Shown piece after piece: positions 1 through 8,100 of a stretch of DNA of 64,000 bases. A program made the position numbers and the translations under genes. The notes under the pieces were generated by a model. That model did no database searches, was not told the DNA's origin, and saw only the letters and a program-made list of their open reading frames with translations. The stretch is from JBFGCM01 sp041581135. GTDB taxonomy: Bacteria; Actinomycetota; Acidimicrobiia; Spongiisociales; UBA5794. Location of the stretch: the NCBI GenBank assembly GCA_041581135.1, contig JBFGCM010000005.1, positions 11,916 through 75,915 on the forward strand, given 5' to 3'. Within the stretch, counting starts at the first letter, position 1. Each line of letters begins with the position of its first letter.

Positions 1-843
1 GAAGGCGCCCAGGCATTGGCCGACGCCTTTCAGGACTTCGACGGCGGTCGCCTCGTGGTGAGCATCGTCGAGATGCCCATCAAGTGCCCGGTGGCACCGC
101 TGGAGTTCGCGTTCCTCGCCGATGCCCACTTCGAGGAACTCGGAATCCGTGACGACGTCGAGCTGACGTACGTGACGCCGCTTCCCGACGCGTTCACGAA
201 GCCTGTGGCATCGCAGCGTCTCGGCGGCATGCTCGAAGAGCGCAACATCGCGCTCGAGACCGACTTCTACACGGAGCGGATCGACCCGGACCGGAATGTG
301 CTCGTCTCGTACGACGAACGCGAGGTGCCGTTCGACCTGCTGGTGACCGTGCCCATCAACATGGGCGCCGACTTCGTGGCCCGCTCCGGTCTCGGCGACG
401 AGCTCAACCACGTGCCCGTGGACAAGCACACGTTCATCTCGGAGCAATACAGCACGATCTTCGCGATCGGCGACGCAGCCGCGCTGCCGACGTCGAAGGC
501 AGGATCGGTGGCGCATTTCTCGGTCGAGGTCTTCGCCAAGAACTTCCTCGAGCTCATCGAAGGGCGGCCGATGACCGAGCACTACGACGGCCACGCCAAC
601 TGCTTCATCGAGTCCGGGCATGGCAAGGGCATGCTCATCGACTTCAACTACGACACCGAGCCGCTGCCCGGCAAGTACCCGATACCCGGTGTCGGCCCGT
701 TCTCCCTGTTGGAAGAGACGGCGATCAACCACCGCGGGAAGATGTTCTTCAAGTGGATGTACTGGAACATGCTGCTTCCGGGCCACCGGCTGCCCCTTCC
801 CGCCCACATGACGATGCTCGGCAAGGAGCGCGTCGACGCCTGA
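1..843 (+). CDS. SQR-like FAD-dependent oxidoreductase, C-terminal part
   Basis: The reading frame is open from base 1, so the 5' part, including the N-terminal FAD-binding motif, lies outside the window. The visible 280 residues fit the C-terminal two thirds of a sulfide:quinone oxidoreductase-like pyridine nucleotide-disulphide reductase. A Cys-Pro-x-Ala-Pro motif near the start matches a redox-cysteine region of SQR proteins. A second FAD-contact motif, IFAIGDAAALPTSKAGSVAH, lies near the middle, and the tail is aromatic and basic (FFKWMYWNMLLPG) as in membrane-associated SQRs. Such enzymes oxidise sulfide to polysulfide and pass electrons to quinone. The next two genes are DsrC- and DsrE-like and follow closely on the same strand, which supports a sulfur role. 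The exact SQR type cannot be decided without the N-terminus. Confidence 0.75.
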   Translation, partial: EGAQALADAFQDFDGGRLVVSIVEMPIKCPVAPLEFAFLADAHFEELGIRDDVELTYVTPLPDAFTKPVASQRLGGMLEERNIALETDFYTERIDPDRNVLVSYDEREVPFDLLVTVPINMGADFVARSGLGDELNHVPVDKHTFISEQYSTIFAIGDAAALPTSKAGSVAHFSVEVFAKNFLELIEGRPMTEHYDGHANCFIESGHGKGMLIDFNYDTEPLPGKYPIPGVGPFSLLEETAINHRGKMFFKWMYWNMLLPGHRLPLPAHMTMLGKERVDA

Positions 844-886
844 CGATCTCATCACCACACCACTACACAGCACCAAGGAGGAAGTG

Positions 887-1201
887 ATGCCAGTTGCGAC
901 CTTCGCCGGCACGGAAGTGTCGGTGGACGAAGAAGGATTCATGACGAGCCCTGATGAGTGGACCGAGGACGTCGGGACCGAGCTGGCTCGCCAGATCGGC
1001 ATCGAGCTCACCGATGGCCACTGGAAGGTGATCCGGTTTCTGAGGAGCGACTTCGAACAGCAGGGCGAGACTGCAACGCTGCGGCGAGTGTCCACCGTCG
1101 GTGGTATCCCCACCAAGGAGCTGTTCACGCTCTTCCCCAAGAAGCCGGCCAAGAAGATGGCCTACGTCGCCGGGCTGCCCAAGCCGCACGGCTGTATCTG
1201 A
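887..1201 (+). CDS. DsrC/TusE-family sulfur carrier protein
   Basis: This 104-residue protein matches the DsrC/TusE/DsvC family over its whole length. The hallmark C-terminus GLPKPHGCI carries the penultimate cysteine, Cys103, that accepts persulfide sulfur. In DsrC proper a second cysteine lies 11 residues before this one; here that position is Ala92, so the protein is of the single-cysteine, TusE-like type. The ATG at 887 is preferred over the in-frame GTG at 884 because AAGGAGG at 875-881 is correctly spaced from it. Family members relay sulfur between a donor and an oxidising or tRNA-thiolating partner. Its place between an SQR-like flavoprotein and a DsrE-like protein suggests sulfane-sulfur handling. 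No dsrAB or tusBCD genes are visible. Confidence 0.85.
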   Translation: MPVATFAGTEVSVDEEGFMTSPDEWTEDVGTELARQIGIELTDGHWKVIRFLRSDFEQQGETATLRRVSTVGGIPTKELFTLFPKKPAKKMAYVAGLPKPHGCI

Positions 1202-1215
1202 AGGAACGGAGAGAA

Positions 1216-1740
1216 ATGACGACCACCCAAGACGTTCCCACCCAAGAGGCCCCGGTCACCGTGCCGGACTTCGGGGACGAGACCGACCGCAAGCTCTGCG
1301 TGATCTGCAGCAAGGGCACGCTCGACATGGCGTACCCCGGCCTGGTGCTGGCGAACGCGGCGCTGATGGAAGGCATCGAGGTCCACATGTTCTTCACGTT
1401 CTGGGGCCTCGACATGATCACCAAGAAGACGATGGACGACCTGAAGTTCACGATCTTGGGGAACCCCGCAACCCACATGCCACAAGGGCTCGGTGGCCTG
1501 CCCGGGATGACCGCGGTCGCCACCCATCGGATGAAGAAGCAGATCGAGGAGCTGGAGTTCCCAACCGTCCCCGAGTTCCTCGAGCAGATCGTCGAGGCCG
1601 GGGGTCATCTGTGGGCCTGCAAGATGTCGGCCGACATGATGCACCTCGAAGCCGGCGAGTTCTACGAGGGCGTCGAAGAGATCATCGGCGCCACGGACTT
1701 CATGGAGATGTCGGAGGGAGCACAGATCCTGTTCATCTAG
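1216..1740 (+). CDS. DsrE/DsrF-like family protein
   Basis: This protein of 174 residues has the DsrE-type alpha/beta fold signature. After a variable 25-residue N-terminus come a beta strand with a cysteine pair (KLCVICSKG), a helix rich in small residues (AYPGLVLANAALMEG) and the FFTFWGL strand. WACKMSADMM near residue 137 holds the conserved cysteine that carries persulfide sulfur in DsrE-like proteins. The ATG at 1216 follows GGAGAG, 14 bases after the stop of the DsrC-like gene, so the three genes probably form one operon. DsrE-like proteins usually act as sulfurtransferases that hand sulfur to DsrC/TusE proteins. The substrate here is unknown. Confidence 0.8.
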   Translation: MTTTQDVPTQEAPVTVPDFGDETDRKLCVICSKGTLDMAYPGLVLANAALMEGIEVHMFFTFWGLDMITKKTMDDLKFTILGNPATHMPQGLGGLPGMTAVATHRMKKQIEELEFPTVPEFLEQIVEAGGHLWACKMSADMMHLEAGEFYEGVEEIIGATDFMEMSEGAQILFI

Positions 1741-1777
1741 TCCCCGTCGGGGGGGAGCGTTCGAGCCACGCAGGCTG

Positions 1778-1821
1778 CCGACCGCCTCTGCCGGTCGGTT
1801 GGAGAATGCTGCGCATTCTCC
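1778..1821. terminator. Double hairpin between convergent genes
   Basis: Two consecutive inverted repeats lie between the convergent DsrE-like gene and the beta-propeller gene. The first has 7-base arms, CCGACCG and CGGTCGG (1778-1798). The second has perfect 9-base arms, GGAGAATGC and GCATTCTCC, with a 3-base loop (1801-1821). There is no strong T-run, so it may act as a bidirectional structural terminator. This is inferred from position and symmetry only. Confidence 0.5.
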
Positions 1822-1920
1822 CGCTCCCAGATTCTCGGCTTGTTCTGTGCTTGTCGCTCCGGCGTGGACAACGCGTTCCACCGCGGCTGGCACAGGTCTT
1901 CGAGCGATTTGGCCTCTCCC

Positions 1921-3912
1921 TCACGCTCCCCAGCGGAGGAACGACAGCTCGGACATGTCCGCCAGGCCGGTCGCTTCGAGGCCCAGCTCGGAGATCGTGT
2001 AGAGAGTGTCGCCGACCACCACGGAACGGTAGATCGTGCCCTGCCACACCTCGTCACCGGTGGCGTTGTGGATGATGTCGCCGATCCGCTGAATGCCGCT
2101 GGTCGGGTCCACCTTGAACGCGGCGGCCCCGGTGAAGAACTCCTCCTTGTCGTCCTCGAACGACCAGGTGTTGATGGGGATCACCACGGTGCCGGTTGCC
2201 GGCCAGTGCAGAAACGCCCGGTGGTCGAACTCCACGCTCGAGTAGGCGTCGTCGATCGTTTGTTGGAAGATCCGGACGGGTTCGGCGGGGTTGCGCACGT
2301 CGAAGAGCGACACCTGGGTGCCCAGCGTCCGACCCTCGTCGGTGGCGTCTTGGCCCACACCGAGCAGATAGCCGTCTGCGATCGGGTGCAGGTACGCCGA
2401 GTATCCGTTGATCTTGAGCTCGCCGACGGCCTTCGGGTCCGTCGGGTTCGACAAGTCGAGCGTGTAGAGCGGGTCGGTCTGGCGGAACGTGACCACGTAG
2501 CCGAGGTTGCCCATGAAGCGAACCGCGAAGATGCGCTCGGTCTCGCCCAGTCCGGTCACCAGGCCGACTGCCTCGAGCGTCCCCTCGCCGTCGTCGGCGA
2601 GCACCGTGACTCGGCTCTCGCTGGGCTGGGACGCGTCCCACCACATCGAGTCGGTGGTCGACGCCACCCGCAAGTTGCCCTGGAACTCGTCCATCGAGAA
2701 CTGGTTCAGAAGCGTGCCCTCCACTTCGCCGGAGGCCACGTACATCGTGACGGCCGGACTCGAGATGTCGAAGCGGTGAATCTGGGTGTTGAGCTTCGGC
2801 GGAGCAAAATCGGGGCGTGACTCGGCGGCCTCGGCCAGCTCCTCCCAGTTGATCCACTTGGTCATGGCCACGTACAGCGACTCGGCAGACGCGTAGACGG
2901 TGTGGCCGTCGGCGTAGATACCCATGGTGCTGTCGACGCTCAACCCGTCCGAGAGGTCGATGGTGAGGATCGCCAGCATGCCCAGCCCGGAGAACTCGTT
3001 GGGCTGGTGGGCGTTTGCACAGTCGACCAAGAGGCCCTCGGTCTCGGCGCCGTCGGCGGTCTCGAGCACGAAGTAGGGAATCCAATTGTCGACCGTGGTC
3101 TCCCGGATGATGCGGCGGTTCTCTTCCAGCGCATCGCGCTCAGCCTTGAGGCCGGCGCCCTCGGGGAACACGAACTCGATGCCGGTGGGGAAGCTGTCGA
3201 TCACGACGCGAACGGTGCTCCCGACCATGCGGCTGGCCACGGTGGCGCCGTCGACACGCAAGGTCGACAGAATGCGGAGGTTGTCGGGATCGGAGATGTC
3301 GACCTCGATGATCATGCTGGTCGGTGACCAGTGCGGGTAGAACCCGCCGCGTGTGGGCTCGGCGAAGCTGCCCGGATTGCTGTAGCCGAAGAGCAGAACG
3401 CGGTCGCCGGCGATGAGCATGTCGTTGATGCTGCCGTCGGCGATGGCGAGCGATCCACGCTGGACCGGTTGCGGAGTGGTGATGTCGACGTACACCAGCC
3501 GGCCCTTTGCGATGGCCACGATGCGGGTGCCGTCGGTCTTCACCAGGTCGGGTTCGTCGACCCCGGCCACCTGGACGTTGGTCCCCGAGAAGTCGCTACC
3601 GGCGTCGCCGCCCGCAGCCGGTGCGGAATCCTCCACGGCTCGCTCCGCAAGAGCGACATCGGTGAACGCAACCGGGAACCCGACACTGTCGAGCCCCCAA
3701 GGGGTCACGAGGTCGAGAGCGTGGCTCTGCACGTAGTCCAGGAGATCGACGCATGCGTCGAACGGCTGGAGGGCGAGCTCCGTGGCCGGGATCACCCTCC
3801 CCGGTTGGGCGGGGATCGTGGGACGTGTGCTGGTGACTGCCGACTCTTCGGGAGAGCACGCCGTGGCGAGCATGGCCAAAGCCGCGAGGAGAATGACGAG
3901 GCGCTTGCACAT
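1921..3912 (-). CDS. Secreted beta-propeller domain lipoprotein (COG4880-like)
   Basis: The product has 663 residues. It starts with a lipoprotein signal peptide (MCKRLVILLAALAMLATAC) whose lipobox ends at Cys19. The rest matches secreted proteins with a C-terminal beta-propeller distantly related to WD40 repeats. Repeated blade-like segments of about 40-60 residues are seen, with motifs such as VYVDITTPQPVQRGSLAI, LYTLDLSNPTDPKAVGELKI and VSLFDVRNPAEPV. The ATG at 3912 is chosen because it begins the signal peptide and GGGAG lies 8 bases upstream; an upstream extension of the frame has no such features. It should be anchored on the outer face of the membrane. The ligand is unknown. It is divergent from the desaturase gene. 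Confidence 0.8.
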   Translation of the reverse strand: MCKRLVILLAALAMLATACSPEESAVTSTRPTIPAQPGRVIPATELALQPFDACVDLLDYVQSHALDLVTPWGLDSVGFPVAFTDVALAERAVEDSAPAAGGDAGSDFSGTNVQVAGVDEPDLVKTDGTRIVAIAKGRLVYVDITTPQPVQRGSLAIADGSINDMLIAGDRVLLFGYSNPGSFAEPTRGGFYPHWSPTSMIIEVDISDPDNLRILSTLRVDGATVASRMVGSTVRVVIDSFPTGIEFVFPEGAGLKAERDALEENRRIIRETTVDNWIPYFVLETADGAETEGLLVDCANAHQPNEFSGLGMLAILTIDLSDGLSVDSTMGIYADGHTVYASAESLYVAMTKWINWEELAEAAESRPDFAPPKLNTQIHRFDISSPAVTMYVASGEVEGTLLNQFSMDEFQGNLRVASTTDSMWWDASQPSESRVTVLADDGEGTLEAVGLVTGLGETERIFAVRFMGNLGYVVTFRQTDPLYTLDLSNPTDPKAVGELKINGYSAYLHPIADGYLLGVGQDATDEGRTLGTQVSLFDVRNPAEPVRIFQQTIDDAYSSVEFDHRAFLHWPATGTVVIPINTWSFEDDKEEFFTGAAAFKVDPTSGIQRIGDIIHNATGDEVWQGTIYRSVVVGDTLYTISELGLEATGLADMSELSFLRWGA

Positions 3913-4040
3913 GATCTGACTCCCGTAGCTCGTTTCGGCTTTCATCCGTGTGACGCACCGTGGTCGCCGGGAGGTTCCCGTCAAATCGGCACGCCTGCGG
4001 AGGTCGTTGAGGTGGCCGACTTTGGTCGCTGCGGTCGGGC

Positions 4041-4065
4041 TATTGTGCGCACGACCCACAAGGAG
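4041..4065 (+). promoter_or_regulatory. Putative -10 box and RBS for the desaturase gene
   Basis: TATTGT at 4041-4046 looks like an actinobacterial -10 hexamer. It is followed by AAGGAG at 4060-4065, seven bases before the TTG at 4073. The ribosome site decides the start of the desaturase gene. The promoter assignment is an inference. Confidence 0.4.
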
Positions 4066-4072
4066 TCGTTCG

Positions 4073-4975
4073 TTGCCCCACGACCAGTACTACGAAGTCC
4101 TCGAGTCCGTGCTGCCCGAGGTGCAGTCTCTCTACGACGAACACAAGGCGCGCCGCGAGCACTGGTACGCCCACGAGTACGTCCCATGGGAGATGGGCCG
4201 GAACTACATCGAGGAGCCATGGGACGAGAGCCAGTGCACGCTGGCCCCCGAAGTCCGCACCGCACTCGTGCTCAACCTGCTCACCGAGGACAACCTGCCC
4301 TACTACCACTCCGCCCTCGAGCAGTTCATGCCGAAAGGAACCGTGCTCGAAGAGTGGAACCGGTTGTGGATCGCAGAGGAGAACCAGCACGCCATCGCAC
4401 TGCGGTCGTACCTGCTGACCTCACGCAACTGTGATCCGCGCGAGCTGGAGGACGATCGGCTGGAGACCATGACCAAGGGCTTCTACACCGATGCCCCCAA
4501 CCCGGTGGCCGTGCTGGTCTACACGTCCGCTCAGGAGCTGGCGACACGAGTCAGCCACCGCAATGCGGGCAAACTCGCCGACGACGAAGTCGCCTACAAC
4601 ATCATGGCTCGCGTCGCCACCGACGAGAACCACCACTTCATGTTCTACCGCGGCGTCGTCGCCGCCATGCTGGAGAAGGCGCCGGATGTCGTCATGCAGG
4701 CACTGCACGACGAGCTGGAGGGCTTCCGCATGCCGGGCGTGGGCATCCCTCACTACCTCAAGCGCGCCGTGGACATGGCCAAGGCAAGGGTCTACAACCT
4801 GAGGATCCATCATGATCGGGTGCTCAAGCCGCTGCTCCGCGATTGGGCGATCGCCGACCTCACCGGGCTCTCCGCCCGCGGCCAGGAGCTGCAGGAGAAG
4901 ATCATGGCGATCCCCGACCGCGTGATGCGGCGCGCCCAGGCCTTCGAGCGCCGCTTCGGCATCGCCGCCAGCTAG
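4073..4975 (+). CDS. Acyl-ACP desaturase (ferritin-like diiron family)
   Basis: This 300-residue protein matches soluble stearoyl-ACP-type desaturases of the DesA1/DesA2 kind found in actinobacteria, which insert a double bond into acyl-ACP using a diiron centre. The expected ligands are visible in order: Glu72 in LLTEDNLPYY, the EENQH motif (about 102-106), Glu155 in SAQELATR and the DENHH motif (184-188). I chose the TTG at 4073 because AAGGAG precedes it and the family-like sequence (PHDQYYEVLESV) begins there. The frame extends upstream, but that stretch is basic and low in complexity. The length fits the family. The gene ends inside the first unit of a hairpin repeat array. Substrate chain length and double-bond position cannot be told from sequence. 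Confidence 0.85.
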   Translation: MPHDQYYEVLESVLPEVQSLYDEHKARREHWYAHEYVPWEMGRNYIEEPWDESQCTLAPEVRTALVLNLLTEDNLPYYHSALEQFMPKGTVLEEWNRLWIAEENQHAIALRSYLLTSRNCDPRELEDDRLETMTKGFYTDAPNPVAVLVYTSAQELATRVSHRNAGKLADDEVAYNIMARVATDENHHFMFYRGVVAAMLEKAPDVVMQALHDELEGFRMPGVGIPHYLKRAVDMAKARVYNLRIHHDRVLKPLLRDWAIADLTGLSARGQELQEKIMAIPDRVMRRAQAFERRFGIAAS

Positions 4976-5094
4976 ATCGCGTCGGCCCTACGGGCCTCGC
5001 TTCCAGATCGCATCGGCCCTACGGGCCTCGCTTCCAGATCGCGGCGGGCCCACCGGGGCCTTGCTTTCAGATCGCCCGGCTACGCCGGGCTTCC
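4974..5094. repeat. Array of four short hairpin-bearing repeats
   Basis: Four consecutive units of 31, 31, 33 and 26 bases begin with AGATCGC and end with CTTCC or CTTTC: 4974-5004, 5005-5035, 5036-5068 and 5069-5094. Each carries a different but self-complementary core: GGCCC-TAC-GGGCC in units 1 and 2, a GGGCCC/GGGGCC core in unit 3 and GCCCGGC-TAC-GCCGGGC in unit 4. The array begins at the stop codon of the desaturase gene. A REP-like element or a multi-hairpin terminator is possible. Confidence 0.75.
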
Positions 5095-5167
5095 AGATGC
5101 CCGCCGGCGCTTGTCTGGCATCTCGCGATCGGGTGCCCCCCCGTTCCCCGGGGCACGCCAGCTCGCG

Positions 5168-8100
5168 TCACACGGCTCCGGTGATGGGGATCACGATCGT
5201 CGTGCCGTCGCTGTCGCCGTCCGGGTCGTGGTTGGCGACCGGGTCATACGTGAGATCGGCGAGTGTCAACCCGTTCACCGTGAAGATGGCCTCGGCGAGG
5301 CGACTGCTCACTCGCTGGTTCGTCAGCGTGCAGGCTCCGAATGCATCGGTGACGCACTCGGCCGGTGTGGTCCTGCGCCCAGTCGTCCACGTGCCCGACA
5401 CCGTGACGCCGGCTACCGGTACCTCGGTGTCGTCGTGGACCGTGATGGCCACCTCGACGGCGAGCCGCGTCCCGATGGTGGTGGTGCCACCGTCGAGGTC
5501 GCCGACGTGGACCGTCGCGCCGCCCGTGCCACCGTTGTTCACGGTGACGGTGGCGACGGCCGTGGCCGTCTGCCCCGCGGTGTCGGTGGCGGTAGCCGAG
5601 ATCTCGTGCATTCCATCGCCGACGGTCGAGCTGTCCCAGGCGACACCGCTACCGGTGTCGAATCCGATGGACACGCCATCCACGAGCACCTCGACCGAGG
5701 TGACCCCGACGTCATCGGACGAAGAGGTCGTCACCGTGATGGTTCCGCTCACCGTCGCCCCATCGTTGGGGGCCGTGATCGCCACCGTCGGCGGAGTGTC
5801 CGTGGTGGTGTTGTCCACGGTCACCCGGGTCCCCCGCGTGGTCGTCTGGCCCGCGGTGTCGGTGGCCCGCGCCTGGATTCGGTGCGGGCCGTTGCCCACC
5901 GCGGTCGTGTCCCAGGCGACACCTGATCCGGTGTCGAACCCGATGGACACGCCGTCGACGAGCACTTGCACGGACACCACGCCGAAGTCGTCGGACGACG
6001 TCGTCGTGATGGTGATCACACCAGAGACCGTCGAGCCTCGAGTCGGGAACGTGATGGCGACCGTCGGCGGATCGTCCACGCCGTTGGCCACCGTCACGGT
6101 GATGCTCGCCGTGGCCGTTTGTCCAATGGTGTCCGTGGCGGTGGCCGAGATGGTATGCGACCCGTCGGCCACCGTCGCGGTGTTCCAGACGACCCCGGCT
6201 CCGGTGTCGAAGCCGAGCGACGTGCCGTCAACGAACACTTCCACCGACGCCACGCCGATGTCGTCGGATGCGGCCGTGGTGATCGTCAGCGTGCCGGAGA
6301 CCGTCGACCCATTCGCGGGGTTGGTGAGGGAGACTGTCGGCGGGGCGTCGACGACGTCGCCGATGGTGAACGTCCCTTCGGCCACGGGGCCGCCGTTGAA
6401 CGCGGAGTCGACGGCCTGCACGGACCATGTGTAGGTCCCGTCGGCCAGGCCGCGGAGCTGCCAGGCGGTGACGGCACTGATGTTGCCCGGTTCGGGCAGA
6501 CGCCGTCCCGTGAAGGCGGCCGCCGTCTCGGCGGTGGCTGCCGCGGCGCCTCCCGCCGCCGGCTGCACCACGAGGTCGTAGGTGACTGCCTGGGACGATG
6601 TGGAGTCGTCCACCGCAGCGTTCCAGCTGAGGTTCGCCTGGTCACCTTCGACGGTGGAGCTCAGCCCGGTCGGGGCTGCAGGCGCCGCATTCAGGCCGAG
6701 TGTGTGGTTGCGATAGAGATGCATCTGGGACTCGACCGTGTTGTTCCCCCCGGGCACCCAGTAGGCCCCCGCCACGAAGTAGTCGAGGTCACCATCGCCG
6801 TCGATGTCGAACCAGGTGAAGCTGCCGCCGTTGCCGACGGAGCCCATGGGCGCCGGCAGCTCACGGCCCAGCGGCACGAACGTGCCACCCTCGTTCACAT
6901 ACACCTCAGACTTGCCCTCGATGTTCTCCGGCCCAATGAAGGTCCCGGTGATGAGGAGGTCGTTGTCTCCGTCGGAGTCGTAGTCGGCCCAGGTCGCTGC
7001 ATGGAGATCGAGCCAAGGGAAGAAGCTCGTCTGGATGATGGTGTTCTCCACAAAGGTGCCGGCGTCGTTCCGGTAGATGCGCAGCACCGTCTTGAAGTTG
7101 CCGTCGACGTCCTGGATGTTGCCGACCACGAGGATGTCCATGTCCCCGTCCTGGTCGTAGTCGGCCCAGTCGGCCAACCCGTACTCCACCCTGACCGAGC
7201 CGATGGGCTCCTCCATCGTGAACGCTCCTGCGTTGTTGCGGTAGATCCTGATCCAGCCGTCGCCGAGGAAGTTGTCGACGTTGGCGACGAATAGATCCAA
7301 GTCACCGTCGCCGTCGTCGTCCGCCCACGCCGTCTGGGCATGGACCGAGCCGTCGATTGCGGCGTCCACGTCTGTGAAGATCCAACCGCCGGCCCCGTCG
7401 GGCCCATCGTTGCGCATCAGTGCCGTTTCGAACGTGAACGTCACGTCGTTGAACAGCGACGGGATGAACAGGTCGAGGTCGCCGTCGTTGTCGAAGTCGG
7501 CCCACGTGAGCGACCGCAGGTCATAGGCTCCCGTGTAGTTGGAGTCCTCGAAATAGACGGGGAGGTCCGTGGGGATCGCAGCCAGCGTGCCGGCATCGTT
7601 CTGGTAGATCTCGGTGCCGAATGCCGTCGCGACCGCCAGGTCCGGATCCCCGTCGCCGTCGAAGTCGCCCCACGATAGGTCGACCTCTCCGGCGAACAAG
7701 CTACCGAGTGGCACGTTCTGGTGGGTGAAGACCCAGTCGCCGTTCGCATCCGGCCCTTCGTTGATGAAGACGACCAGCATGTCCTCCGCGCTCACGCTGT
7801 ACTCGACGAAGTACCCGAGCACAGCCAGGTCGAGATCGCCGTCGCCGTCGATGTCGGCCGGCGCTGCGGTGTTCACCCAGAAGTCGTGATCAAGGTCGGT
7901 CACCCACAGCGGATCTGCCGGTGGGCTCACCTCATTGAAGACCGGTCCGCCGAACAGCACCCAGTCGAGATCGAACTGGCCGCTGGCGCCGTCGAAGCCG
8001 TCGACCGCGATGTGGTAGGTGCTACCAGCCGTCACCAGGATGTCTGCGACCACGCTCTGCAGGCCGCCACCGGCGTTGTCGTTCGAACCGAGCTCGGTGA

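Noticed and set aside
1840..2820. Long plus-strand frame of 326 codons opposite the beta-propeller gene
   Set aside because: Composition is low in complexity and dominated by Val, Arg, Gly and Asp, as expected of an antisense frame in GC-rich DNA. The minus-strand lipoprotein explains the region fully.
4974..5094. CRISPR array
   Set aside because: Units are contiguous, carry hairpins and have no unique spacers; no cas genes are present.
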